From: CAWEHU01 sp963808965
GTDB taxonomy: Bacteria; Pseudomonadota; Alphaproteobacteria; Acetobacterales; Acetobacteraceae
NCBI GenBank assembly: GCA_963808965.1
Contig: CAWEHU010000022.1
Span: 1-63,970, forward strand
DNA length: 63,970 nt
Direction: 5' to 3'
The notes under the pieces were generated by a model. It was given only the letters and a program-made list of their open reading frames with translations, ran no database searches and was not told the origin of the DNA. How positions within the stretch are numbered: the stretch's first letter is position 1; each line of letters starts with the position of its first letter. Shown in pieces: positions 8,211 through 16,002 of the stretch. The position numbers and the translations under genes were made by a program.

Positions 8211-8700
8211 CTTCGTGGCCTCGCAGGTCGAAGGCGGCCAATTCGATCAGCAACTCTGGTGGACGGATGGGACCGGCGCCGGGACGCATCTGGTCCGCGA
8301 CTTCCCCGATCCGTCAACCGATATCGCGGACCTGACCCCGTTCGGCGACAAGCTGCTCTTCACCGTCGGTCTTTCCACCGGTGAGGGAACCGTCTGGTCG
8401 ACGGACGGGACACCGGCCGGCACCGCGGCGCTGCCCAGCCTCCGGTACCCTTCGGACACCACCTCTCCGGTCGTAGCGGGCGGCCACGTCTACACCTATT
8501 CGAGTTCCGGGCTGAGCGTCTCGGACGGAACGGAAGCGGGCACGACTTCTCTCGCCCCCGGGGAACAGGGTGTTTTGCCGACGCCCTTCATGGCCCCGCT
8601 CGGGGACAAGCTCTGTTCACGGCGCAGGAACCGACCGGGCTGTTCTATGACGGCGGCGGCGAGAAACTGATCCCGCAGCTATATCTCACGGACGGGACGT
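8211..8700 (+). repeat. Tandem duplication, copy 1 of 500-bp unit
   Basis: First copy of a direct tandem duplication with a period of exactly 500 bp inside the ELWxxDGT gene. It differs from copy 2 by scattered substitutions and lacks one C near 8610 (GACAAGCTCTGTTC against GACAAGCTCCTGTTC), which breaks the reading frame. Confidence 0.9.
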
Positions 8701-8710
8701 CTAGAACGGC

Positions 8711-9200
8711 CTTCCTGGCCTCGCAGGTCGAAGGCGGCCAATTCGATCAGCGACTCTGGTGGACGGATGGGAACAGCGCCGGGACGCGTGTGGTCGCGAT
8801 CTCCCCGATCCGTGGACCGATATCGCGGAACTGACCCCGTTCGGCGACGAGCTGCTCTTCACGGTCGGTCTTTCCACCGGTGAGGGAACCGTCTGGTCGA
8901 CGGACGGGACACCGGCCGGCACCACGGCGCTGCCCAGCCTCCAGTACCCTTCGGACACCACCTCTCCGGTCGTAGCGGGCGGCCACGTCTACACCTATTC
9001 GAGTTCCGGGCTGAGCGTCTCGGACGGAACGGAAGCGGGCACGACTTCTCTCGCCTCCGGGGAACAGGGTGTTTTGCCGACGCCCTTCATGGCCCCCCTC
9101 GGCGACAAGCTCCTGTTCACGGCGCAGGAACCGACCGGGCTGTTCTATGACGGCGGCGGCGAGAAACTGATCCCGCAGCTATATCTCACGGACGGGACGC
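8711..9200 (+). repeat. Tandem duplication, copy 2 of 500-bp unit
   Basis: Second copy. It begins at CTTCCTGGCCTCGCAGGTCG, matching 8211, and ends at the GACGGGACG shared with 8691. It carries its own one-base loss near 8795 (TGGTCGCGATC against TGGTCCGCGAC). The ten bases between the copies (8701-8710) do not match. Confidence 0.9.
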
Positions 9201-10082
9201 CTGGGGGGACCACTCTTGTCACGGCGTTGCCGGACAACACGCCGCAATCCGCCTCCAGCGAGCAGGCGGGCGTCTCGCAAATCACCAGTCTCGGCAATCG
9301 GGTGCTCTTCGATTACAACGATGGGACCGGGACGGTCTCCACCTGGGTCACGGATGGCACCTCGGCGGGAACCTACCAACTTCTCTCGGCCGACCCGGCG
9401 GCGCTCGGGAAGGGCGATTTCGCCATCCTGGGAGACCTGGCCTGCTTCGCCGCGGGCACCCGTCTGGCGACGGAGCGAGGCGAGGTTGCGGTCGAGAACC
9501 TACGCGCCGGCGATTCCGTGCTCTCCGCGCGAGGCGTGCTCGTCCCCGTAATATGGGCCGGCCATCGCGAAGTGGATTGCCGGCGGCATCCGGAGCCGGA
9601 AAAAATCATGCCCGTCCGTGTCGCGGCGCACGCCTTCGGCGCGGGGCAACCCGCGCGCGATCTGTGGCTCTCTCCCGACCACGCCGTGTTCGTCGAGAAT
9701 GTGCTGATCCCGATCCGGCATCTCGTCAACGGCGTGACGGTGCAGCAGGTCGAGGTCGATGCGATCACTTATTACCACATCGAGACGGAGCGGCACGAGC
9801 TCGTGTTGGCCGAAGGACTGGCGACGGAGACGTATCTCGAGACCGGAAATCGGGCGGCTTTCGCGAATGGCGACCGTGTCGCGCAGATCCATCCCGATTT
9901 CGGCCGGCGCTCGGACCACCACTATCTGATGTGGGAGACCTTCGGCTGCGCGCCGCTGCGCGTGGCAGGAGAGGAGGTGGAGCGGGCGCGCCTTACCCTC
10001 TCGCGTCAGGCCGAGACGCTCCGCCGCGACAGCGCGGATGTAGCGGACGCGGCGGACGGGACGCGCCGGGCCGCGTGATCGC

Positions 10083-10790
10083 GTGATCGACGACGTCGAG
10101 ATCGTCCGCGGGTCGGGCCTGTTCGACACGCAGTATTACCTTTTCAACGGACTCGACGTGCTGGCGGCCAGCGTCGACCCGGTGGGCCATTTCTGCCGAT
10201 ACGGCTGGCGCGAGCACCGCCGGCCCAACCCGTATTTCGATCCGGGCTGGTATGTCGAACACCATCCGCAAGCGGTCGAGCTAGGACCCCTCGCTCACTA
10301 TGTCGCCGAGGGGGAGGCGGGTGGTCTTCGGCCCAGTCTGGCCTTCGATCCCGCATGGTACCGGGAGCGATACGAGATTCCGGCGGGAGGCTCGCCCTTG
10401 CGGCATTACCTGGAGAACCGTCAAAGCCAGGCACTGAGCCCGCTGCCGCTGTTCGATGTCGATTTCTATGTCCGACGATACGGGCGGGAAATACCGGCCG
10501 AACGCGACCCCTTCGCGCACTACCTCATCAGCGGTGCAGCGCGGGACTTCGATCCTTCGCCGTGGTTCAATTCGGCCGCATACCGCCGCAGCCACATGTC
10601 GCAGGCCGAGGCCTCGCCGGAGCTGCGGAATCCGCTGCTGCACTTCCTGGCGACGTTCGCGCTCGGGGAACGCCGCCCGACCAGAAGGGAAATCAGCTTC
10701 CCTCGTCCCGTGGAGAGGTGCGCAGCGCCACCAGCACCGCCTCCTGCACGTCGCGCGGTTGGGCGCCGACGGCGCGGATCACGCCCTTGA
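10083..10790 (+). CDS. Repeat protein with FDxxWY/HYL units
   Basis: 235-residue protein of unknown function built of about five 35-40-residue repeats. Each starts with an aromatic-rich block (LFDTQYY 13-19, YFDPGWY 51-57, AFDPAWY 88-94, LFDVDFY 123-129, WFNSAAY 161-167) and ends with a P..HF or P..HYL block (residues 36, 72, 108, 146, 187). Similar repeats occur in alphaproteobacterial polysaccharide-related and Hint-containing proteins (general knowledge, not a search). The GTG start lies 5 bp after the Hint gene, suggesting an operon. The last 33 codons, Arg/Pro-rich and past the repeats, run antisense into cbpM, so the true C-terminus may be affected by an indel. Confidence 0.65.
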   Translation: MIDDVEIVRGSGLFDTQYYLFNGLDVLAASVDPVGHFCRYGWREHRRPNPYFDPGWYVEHHPQAVELGPLAHYVAEGEAGGLRPSLAFDPAWYRERYEIPAGGSPLRHYLENRQSQALSPLPLFDVDFYVRRYGREIPAERDPFAHYLISGAARDFDPSPWFNSAAYRRSHMSQAEASPELRNPLLHFLATFALGERRPTRREISFPRPVERCAAPPAPPPARRAVGRRRRGSRP

Positions 10791-11034
10791 GGGTGCAACG
10801 CAGCTCGTAGACCTGATCCAATAGGGACAGGACGAGCGGCACGGCTTCCTCGGTCACGTCCAGATCCCGCCGCAGGTCATGGATCAGCCGTACACGGGCG
10901 ACGTCGATTTCGCGGAATACCCAGTCGCCTTGGCTCCCTGGGTCGGGCTGCACCCATCCGCGCTCGACCCATTCGGTCAGCTCGGAGATCTGCACGTCCG
11001 AGAACAGGGCGAGCACCGCGTCGATCTGCATCAC
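10693..11034 (-). CDS. cbpM: Chaperone modulatory protein CbpM
   Basis: Small MerR-HTH-like protein (113 residues) that binds the J domain of CbpA and inhibits its co-chaperone and DNA-binding activities. The sequence has the family layout: DVQISELTEWVERGWVQP, then a helical C-terminal half (RLIHDLRRDLDVTEEAVPLV). Its start overlaps the cbpA stop by 4 nt (ATGA), the classical cbpA-cbpM arrangement. The 3' end overlaps an opposite-strand gene tail. Confidence 0.88.
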   Translation of the reverse strand: MMQIDAVLALFSDVQISELTEWVERGWVQPDPGSQGDWVFREIDVARVRLIHDLRRDLDVTEEAVPLVLSLLDQVYELRCTLKGVIRAVGAQPRDVQEAVLVALRTSPRDEGS

Positions 11035-11924
11035 GCTTCCTCCAAGCCGGCGCGCGGGTCGAAATCGTGCGCGGGTCGCCAGGTTCTGAGGAACTCGGCG
11101 AGAGCGGGCTCCTCCCCGGGCGGCAGCACGACCTCAAGCTCGACGTATTGATGCCCGCCTGCGATACCCCGGCCCCGCAGCCGAAGCCGGGTGCCGGTTC
11201 CGGAGTTCGGCGGCACGCTCACCCGGACGTGCCCCTTGATCGTCGGCACCTCCAGACTGGCGCCCAGCACGGCTTCCCGGATGCTGACCGGCAGCTTCAC
11301 CACGATGTCGTTGCCCTCGCGCCGGAATCGCGGGTGTGGCGCCACCGTGACCTCCACCAAGGCGTCGCCTGGCGGTCCCTCGCCAATTCCGGGCGCGCCT
11401 TGGCCCTTCAAGCGGAGAATGTGCCCGTCGCGGAGACCGGGCGGGATCGTCACGTCCAGCGTGCGGCCGTCCGGGAGCGTGATCCGCCGCGTGGTGCCGT
11501 TCACTGCATCGAGAAAGCTGACCGTCAGAGCGTAGTGCGCGTCGCTGCCGCGGACGTTGAAGCCGCGCCGGAACCGATCCCCGAACGCCTCCCCGAAGAT
11601 GCTCTCGAGGTCGTCGGGACCGAGCCCGGTCTCGGAACGGTATTTCTCCCGGCCGGCGCTTTCGCCGAAATCGCGATAAGTATAGCGCGGCTGCGGCCGT
11701 TCCTGGCCGCTCGCGTCGATCTCGCCGCGGTCGAAGCGGGCGCGCTTTTCCTTATCCGAGAGCAGGTCGTAGGCGGCCGCAATCGACTTGAATCGCTCGG
11801 CGGCCTCGGGCTTCCCGGGGTTCACATCCGGATGGTAGCGCTTCGCGAGCTTTCGGTAGGCGGCGCGGATCGCCGCCTCGGTCGCGTCGCGCTTAACGCC
11901 GAGAATTTCGTACGGGTCTTCCAT
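11031..11924 (-). CDS. cbpA: DnaJ-class co-chaperone CbpA (curved DNA-binding protein)
   Basis: Cytosolic Hsp40 co-chaperone for DnaK that can also bind curved DNA (297 residues). The J domain at residues 1-65 has the HPD triad in KRYHPDVNPGK. A Gly/Phe-poor linker follows, then two DnaJ C-terminal peptide-binding domains (GSDAHYALTVSFLDAVNG, LPDGRTLDVTIPPGLRDG, GTRLRLRGRGI). There is no zinc-finger Cys cluster, which separates it from DnaJ. cbpM follows with an ATGA overlap. Confidence 0.92.
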   Translation of the reverse strand: MEDPYEILGVKRDATEAAIRAAYRKLAKRYHPDVNPGKPEAAERFKSIAAAYDLLSDKEKRARFDRGEIDASGQERPQPRYTYRDFGESAGREKYRSETGLGPDDLESIFGEAFGDRFRRGFNVRGSDAHYALTVSFLDAVNGTTRRITLPDGRTLDVTIPPGLRDGHILRLKGQGAPGIGEGPPGDALVEVTVAPHPRFRREGNDIVVKLPVSIREAVLGASLEVPTIKGHVRVSVPPNSGTGTRLRLRGRGIAGGHQYVELEVVLPPGEEPALAEFLRTWRPAHDFDPRAGLEEA

Positions 11925-12016
11925 GCGACAATGCTAACCCAGCCGAAGCGGCGTGTCCGCCTCCCGTTGCTCCCCGCCCTTGCCGTCCAGGTCTGTGATG
12001 GGACGATCGGCCCGGG

Positions 12017-12814
12017 TCACTTTCCGGTCCAGACCGGGGCTCGCTTGGCGAGGAATGCGTCGATCCCAACCTCCGCGTCGCGGGCCAGCATGTTGTCGGT
12101 CATTACGCGCGAGGCGTAGCTGTAAGCGTCGTCCAGCGGCATCTCGGCCTGCCGGTAAAATGCCTCCTTGCCGACGGCGAGCGTGAGCGGGCTTTTGCCG
12201 GCGATCTGCGTCGCGAGCGCCGTTACCGCGTCGTCGAGTTCGGGTTCCGGGACGACCCGATTGATGAGCCCGAGCTCGCGCGCCCGGTCGGCGCCGATGA
12301 GATCGCCGGTGAGCAGCATCTCCATCGCCGCCTTGCGTCCCACCGCGCGCGCGAGAGCGACCATCGGCGTCGAGCAGAAGAGGCCGATATTCACGCCCGG
12401 CGTTGCGAAACGGGCGCTCGCGGCCGCAATGGCGAGATCGCAGCTCGCGACCAGCTGGCAGCCGGCGGCGGTCGCCACACCGTGGACCCGTGCGATGACC
12501 GGCTTCGGCAAACGGACGATCTTGGTCATGAGACGGGAGCATTGCTCGAACAGCGCCTGGTAATTCTCCCGCCCTGGATTGGCACGGATCTCTCGCAGGT
12601 CATGCCCCGCGCAGAACGCCGGTCCGGCTCCGGCTATCACCACGACGCGGACCGCCGCATCCGCGCCGACTCCGTCCAGCGCCCGCTCCAAAGCCGTCAT
12701 GAGACCGACCGAAAGGGCGTTGCGGGCGCTCGGTCGATTGAGGGTGAGCCACGCCACATGGTCCTGGTCCCGCCGCAGCAGAACGGCGTCGGTCGTCGGC
12801 AGCGTGTCTGGCAT
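12017..12814 (-). CDS. Enoyl-CoA hydratase/isomerase family protein (ECHDC3-like)
   Basis: Crotonase-fold acyl-CoA enzyme (265 residues); the exact substrate is unknown. The oxyanion-hole segments are visible as FCAGHDLREI and GVATAAGCQLVASCDLA, followed by FATPGVNIGLFCSTP. The motif order resembles the ECHDC3 subgroup more than FadB-type hydratases. ATG 12814 was chosen because GGAGG precedes it; the open frame runs to 12892 without family similarity. It lies 92 bp upstream of cbpA in the same direction and is divergent from the thioesterase at 12909, so the 95-bp gap must hold promoters for both. Confidence 0.85.
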   Translation of the reverse strand: MPDTLPTTDAVLLRRDQDHVAWLTLNRPSARNALSVGLMTALERALDGVGADAAVRVVVIAGAGPAFCAGHDLREIRANPGRENYQALFEQCSRLMTKIVRLPKPVIARVHGVATAAGCQLVASCDLAIAAASARFATPGVNIGLFCSTPMVALARAVGRKAAMEMLLTGDLIGADRARELGLINRVVPEPELDDAVTALATQIAGKSPLTLAVGKEAFYRQAEMPLDDAYSYASRVMTDNMLARDAEVGIDAFLAKRAPVWTGK

Positions 12815-12908
12815 GGCAGCGCCCTCCGTCAGAAACACGCGAGATGGTGGGGCTTTGGAGCGCGTTGGCCAAGGAGTATGAAAAATCAGCATTCAGGGAG
12901 TTTCGCCC

Positions 12909-13316
12909 ATGTCCGACACGCCTCAGGCCGCTCCGCAGGGCGAGCTTGCCTATCGGACGCTGGCCATGCCGGCCGACACCAATCCTTCCGGCGACATATT
13001 CGGCGGCTGGATCATGGGGTTGATGGACGTAGCGGGCGGGATCTCGGCGAAGGCGCGCTCGAAGGGACGGGTCGTCACGGCGTCGGTCTCCAATCTCAGC
13101 TTTCTCCAGCCGGTGAAGGTCGGCGACGTGGTCTGCTGCTATACGGACGTGATTCGGACAGGCCGCACCTCGATCGCGATGACGATCGAGGCCTGGGTCT
13201 TGCGGCAGGGCCGGGACGAGCGGGTCAAGGTCACCGCAGCGGAGTTCATTTACGTCGCGGTCGATGAGGCGGGCCGCCCGAGGCCGCTGCCGCGAGAGGA
13301 GGACCGAGCGAAATGA
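12909..13316 (+). CDS. yciA: Acyl-CoA thioesterase, YciA type
   Basis: Hotdog-fold thioesterase (135 residues) that hydrolyses short to medium acyl-CoA in the cytosol. The family signature NPSGDIFGGWIMGLMDVAGG (catalytic Asp in the SGDIFGGW region) is at residues 24-43, and VSNLSFLQPVKVGDVV follows. The gene overlaps the next, a response regulator, by ATGA. This is the first gene of the operon running to 18735. That linkage suggests that free carboxylate or acetate pools matter to the downstream sensor (inference). Confidence 0.9.
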   Translation: MSDTPQAAPQGELAYRTLAMPADTNPSGDIFGGWIMGLMDVAGGISAKARSKGRVVTASVSNLSFLQPVKVGDVVCCYTDVIRTGRTSIAMTIEAWVLRQGRDERVKVTAAEFIYVAVDEAGRPRPLPREEDRAK

Positions 13317-13693
13317 CCGGGTCCGTCATCATCGCGGACGACGATCCCAATATCGTTCGCTCGCTGGAATTCCTGATGAAGCGCGCGGGCTATGACGTGC
13401 GGGTGGCGCGGGACGGAGAAGCCGTGCTGGAAGCTATCGAGCAGCGCCCGCCGGATGTGCTGCTGCTCGACCTCATGATGCCGAAGCGCAACGGCTACGA
13501 AGTCTGCGACGCGGTCCGCGCCAACCCGGCCTTCGCGAAAATCCACATCTTGATGCTGACGGCGAAGGGGCAGGAAGTAGAGCGTGCCAAGGGGCTCGCG
13601 CTCGGGGCGGACGACTACATCACCAAGCCTTTCTCCACCAGGGAGGTTGTGGAACGGGTGCGGCAGGTCATGGCGGGATCCGGGGCCGCCTGA
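13313..13693 (+). CDS. Stand-alone receiver-domain response regulator
   Basis: 126-residue CheY-like receiver without an output domain. Acid pocket DDDPN near residue 10, phosphoacceptor Asp in LLLDLMMPK near residue 53, switch Thr in LMLTAKG, and Lys in ITKPF near residue 102. It starts within the thioesterase stop (ATGA) and its own stop overlaps the next ATG (TGATG). It is the only receiver in the operon, so it probably accepts phosphate from the symporter-kinase encoded at 16002 (inference) and acts through protein interaction or a phosphorelay. Confidence 0.92.
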   Translation: MTGSVIIADDDPNIVRSLEFLMKRAGYDVRVARDGEAVLEAIEQRPPDVLLLDLMMPKRNGYEVCDAVRANPAFAKIHILMLTAKGQEVERAKGLALGADDYITKPFSTREVVERVRQVMAGSGAA

Positions 13694-15774
13694 TGGCCAA
13701 GGGCGCCGCGCCGCGCTCCGCCGCGAAATCCGTCCGTCGCGTGTTCGTGGCCCTTGGCGTGGTGACGCTGGTCGCATGCGCCGCCCTCGCCCTGGCACAG
13801 CCCGCCGCCCGCTCCGTGTTCTGGGCCGTGGCGTTCGTGCTACTGACGGGGGTAGGGGCGACCGGCTGGTTGCTGGAGCGCCGCTTGGCTCGCCCGCTGG
13901 ACAGGCTCGGACGCGACCTCGCCGTTATCGCGCGCGACAATCCGCACCAGAGCGTCACGGATTTTCCTCACGCTTGGCTCGGACGTTTGCCGGAATCCGC
14001 GGCGGCGGTGCAAGCGCGTCTGGCGGCGGACGAGACGAGACTGACTGAGCAACTCGAAGCCGCGACGGCGCGGATCGACGAGCAGAAGGGGCGGCTCGAA
14101 GCGATCCTGCTCGATCTTTCCGAGGGCGTGATCGTTTGCGGTCTCGACCATCAGGTGCTGCTGTACAACCAAGCAGCGGTGGATCTGCTCGATCAGCCGC
14201 ACGTGCTTGGGCTCGGCCGTTCGGTGCTGACCGTGCTTTCGCGCGAGCCGATCGTTCATCACTTGGATCGCCTGCTGCATCGAGCCGAGGGAGCCAAGGC
14301 GGCAAGGGCGGAACGGTTCGTTTGCGCCGCCGTGACCGGTGGGCGCCTTTTGCGTTCGCGCCTCGGATTGATGCGCGACGGCGCCGGGGCGCCGAATGGC
14401 TATGTCCTGACGCTCGCTGACGTCAGCGCGGAATTGGGCGAAGGGGGCGAACGGGAGCGTCTGTTGCGCACCGCGCTCGAACGTCAGCGCGGAATGCTGG
14501 CGAGCTTGCGGGCCGCGGCCGAGACGCTGGCCGGCGTGCCTGATCTCGCGCCCGAGGATCGGGCAACCTTTGAACAGGTCGTGCTCGAGGAGACGGGCAG
14601 GCTTTGCGAGCAGAATGCGAACCTCAACCGGCAGCTTGCCGAGATGAGGAAGGCAAGCTGGGTGATGTCGGAGATCCATACCGGGGACCTGATCGCAGCA
14701 CTCGGCCGGCGGCTCGGGTCCCAGACCCAAATTGAGATTGTCCCGGCGGGAATGCCGGACTGGCTGTTCGCGGACAGCTTGTCGCTGCTCGACCTGACCG
14801 AGCATCTGGCGCGGATGCTGGCGCGCGACCGAGGCGTGCGGAGCTTGACTGTCGCAGTCTCGCGCCGGGACCGCTGGGTCGATCTCGACCTGATCTGGCG
14901 CGGCGAACCCGTCCCGGCGACGACGCTCGAGGCGTGGCTCGACGCGCCCTTTGAAGGCGGCCACGGCGTGCTCGACGGCCGTGGCGTGCTGGAGCGGCAC
15001 GGTACGGATTGCTGGAGCAAGGCGGAACAGGGCGAGGGCCTGATCCGTATCCCGCTGCCGCCCGCCGACGCGCCTGGCCCGATCGAGCAACGGAGGCGCC
15101 CGCCACGGCCGGAGTTCTATGATTTCGAGCTGGCGGCGCAAACGCCGGCCCGGGACGCGCTGCGCGAGCGCCCCTTGCGTGCCCTGAGCTACGTGGTGTT
15201 CGACGTGGAGACGACCGGCCTGAAGCTTTCAGAGGGTGATGTGCCGGTCTCGATCGGCGCGGTGCGTGTGGTCAATGGGCGTGTGCTGCCACTTGAGACG
15301 TTCGAGCGGCTCATCAATCCTGGCCGGGTAATTCCCGCCGAATCGGTGCGCTTCCACGGGATCACGGATGCGATGGTGAAGGACAAGCCGCCGTTGTCGC
15401 TGGTGCTGCCGCAGTTCAAGCGCTTCGCGGCCGATTCCGTGCTGGTCGCCCACAACGCCGCGTTCGACATGCTGGCGTTGCAGCGCGCAAGCGCGATCTG
15501 CGGCGTGGTTTTCGACAACCCGGTCCTCGACACTTTGCTGATCTCGGCATGGCTCGATCAGGACGAGACCGAGCATTCCTTGGACGCGATCGCGCGCCGC
15601 CTCGGTCTTGCGGTGTCGGGTCGCCATGATGCGATGAGCGACGCGATGCTGACTGCTGGGATTCTGGTGCGCCAGATCGAACGGCTCGAGGCGGCCGGAA
15701 TTATGCGGTTCGGTCAGCTCTTCGCGGCCACCGATATGGCCGCGCGGCTCCGCGCCAATCAGATGCAGTTCTGA
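13693..15774 (+). CDS. Membrane sensor-like protein fused to a DnaQ-type 3'-5' exonuclease
   Basis: 693 residues. Two membrane helices (about 17-37 and 43-60) are followed by a HAMP-like stretch, a PAS-like domain (ILLDLSEGVIVCGLDHQVLL, near 135-155) and a helical region resembling a histidine-kinase core but without an H-box. The C-terminus is a DEDDh exonuclease (DNA polymerase III epsilon family): FDVETTG (D504, E506), HNAAFDMLALQRA (Asp near 591) and SGRHDAMSDAMLTAGIL. The nuclease motifs look intact. Homologous exonucleases are known beside CbrA/CrbS-type symporter-kinases. Here it sits between a receiver and that kinase, with overlapping codons, so coordinated function is likely. Confidence 0.9.
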   Translation: MAKGAAPRSAAKSVRRVFVALGVVTLVACAALALAQPAARSVFWAVAFVLLTGVGATGWLLERRLARPLDRLGRDLAVIARDNPHQSVTDFPHAWLGRLPESAAAVQARLAADETRLTEQLEAATARIDEQKGRLEAILLDLSEGVIVCGLDHQVLLYNQAAVDLLDQPHVLGLGRSVLTVLSREPIVHHLDRLLHRAEGAKAARAERFVCAAVTGGRLLRSRLGLMRDGAGAPNGYVLTLADVSAELGEGGERERLLRTALERQRGMLASLRAAAETLAGVPDLAPEDRATFEQVVLEETGRLCEQNANLNRQLAEMRKASWVMSEIHTGDLIAALGRRLGSQTQIEIVPAGMPDWLFADSLSLLDLTEHLARMLARDRGVRSLTVAVSRRDRWVDLDLIWRGEPVPATTLEAWLDAPFEGGHGVLDGRGVLERHGTDCWSKAEQGEGLIRIPLPPADAPGPIEQRRRPPRPEFYDFELAAQTPARDALRERPLRALSYVVFDVETTGLKLSEGDVPVSIGAVRVVNGRVLPLETFERLINPGRVIPAESVRFHGITDAMVKDKPPLSLVLPQFKRFAADSVLVAHNAAFDMLALQRASAICGVVFDNPVLDTLLISAWLDQDETEHSLDAIARRLGLAVSGRHDAMSDAMLTAGILVRQIERLEAAGIMRFGQLFAATDMAARLRANQMQF

Positions 15775-15783
15775 GGCGCACCG

Positions 15784-16002
15784 ATGCCGCTTCCCCGGGA
15801 AGACGTGCGCACGAGACTTGTCGGGCTTTTTCTGCTCGGTCTTGTGTTGTTCGTGCCGCCGATCCTGACGCTGCCTGCCGGCCATGTGCTCGGCATTCCT
15901 GCGCTCTATCTGTACCTGTTCGGCGCATGGTCGCTGCTCGTTGGCGCCCTTGTCTGGGTGATCGAGTGGCGGGGCAGGCGCCCTCCGCGCCACGAAGGCT
16001 GA
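15784..16002 (+). CDS. Small two-helix membrane protein
   Basis: 72-residue protein with two hydrophobic segments (about 11-31 and 39-60) and a basic C-terminus (WRGRRPPRHEG). It is not recognised at family level. Short membrane proteins of the DUF485/DUF3311 kind are commonly encoded immediately before sodium:solute symporters, and this one ends on the TGATG that starts the symporter-kinase, so it is probably a partner of that transporter-like sensor. It starts 9 bases after the exonuclease stop. Confidence 0.75.
   Translation: MPLPREDVRTRLVGLFLLGLVLFVPPILTLPAGHVLGIPALYLYLFGAWSLLVGALVWVIEWRGRRPPRHEG

Larger units (their letters stand above)
7572..10078 (+). pseudogene. ELWxxDGT-repeat protein with C-terminal Hint domain, frameshifted
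   Basis: Probably a secreted or surface protein made of ELWxxDGTxxGT repeats (QLWQTDGTAGGT, ELWSSDGTAAG, QLWWTDGTGAGT, TVWSTDGTPAGT, QLYLTDGTPGGT, TWVTDGTSAGT), ending in a Hint_2-type domain (CFAAGTRLATERGEVAVENL, about 9442-9900). Reading it through needs three frame changes, near 8025, 8610 and 8795, and a 500-bp segment is tandemly duplicated (8211-8700, 8711-9200). Net length without indels would be about 835 residues. The start ATG 7572 follows GGGGACC. No signal peptide is visible. The next gene starts 5 bases after the stop. Confidence 0.8.

Noticed and set aside
9430..9900. Hint domain as an intein
   Set aside because: There is no C-extein after the domain and no intein C-terminal His-Asn junction; it is the terminal Hint_2-type domain seen in related surface proteins.
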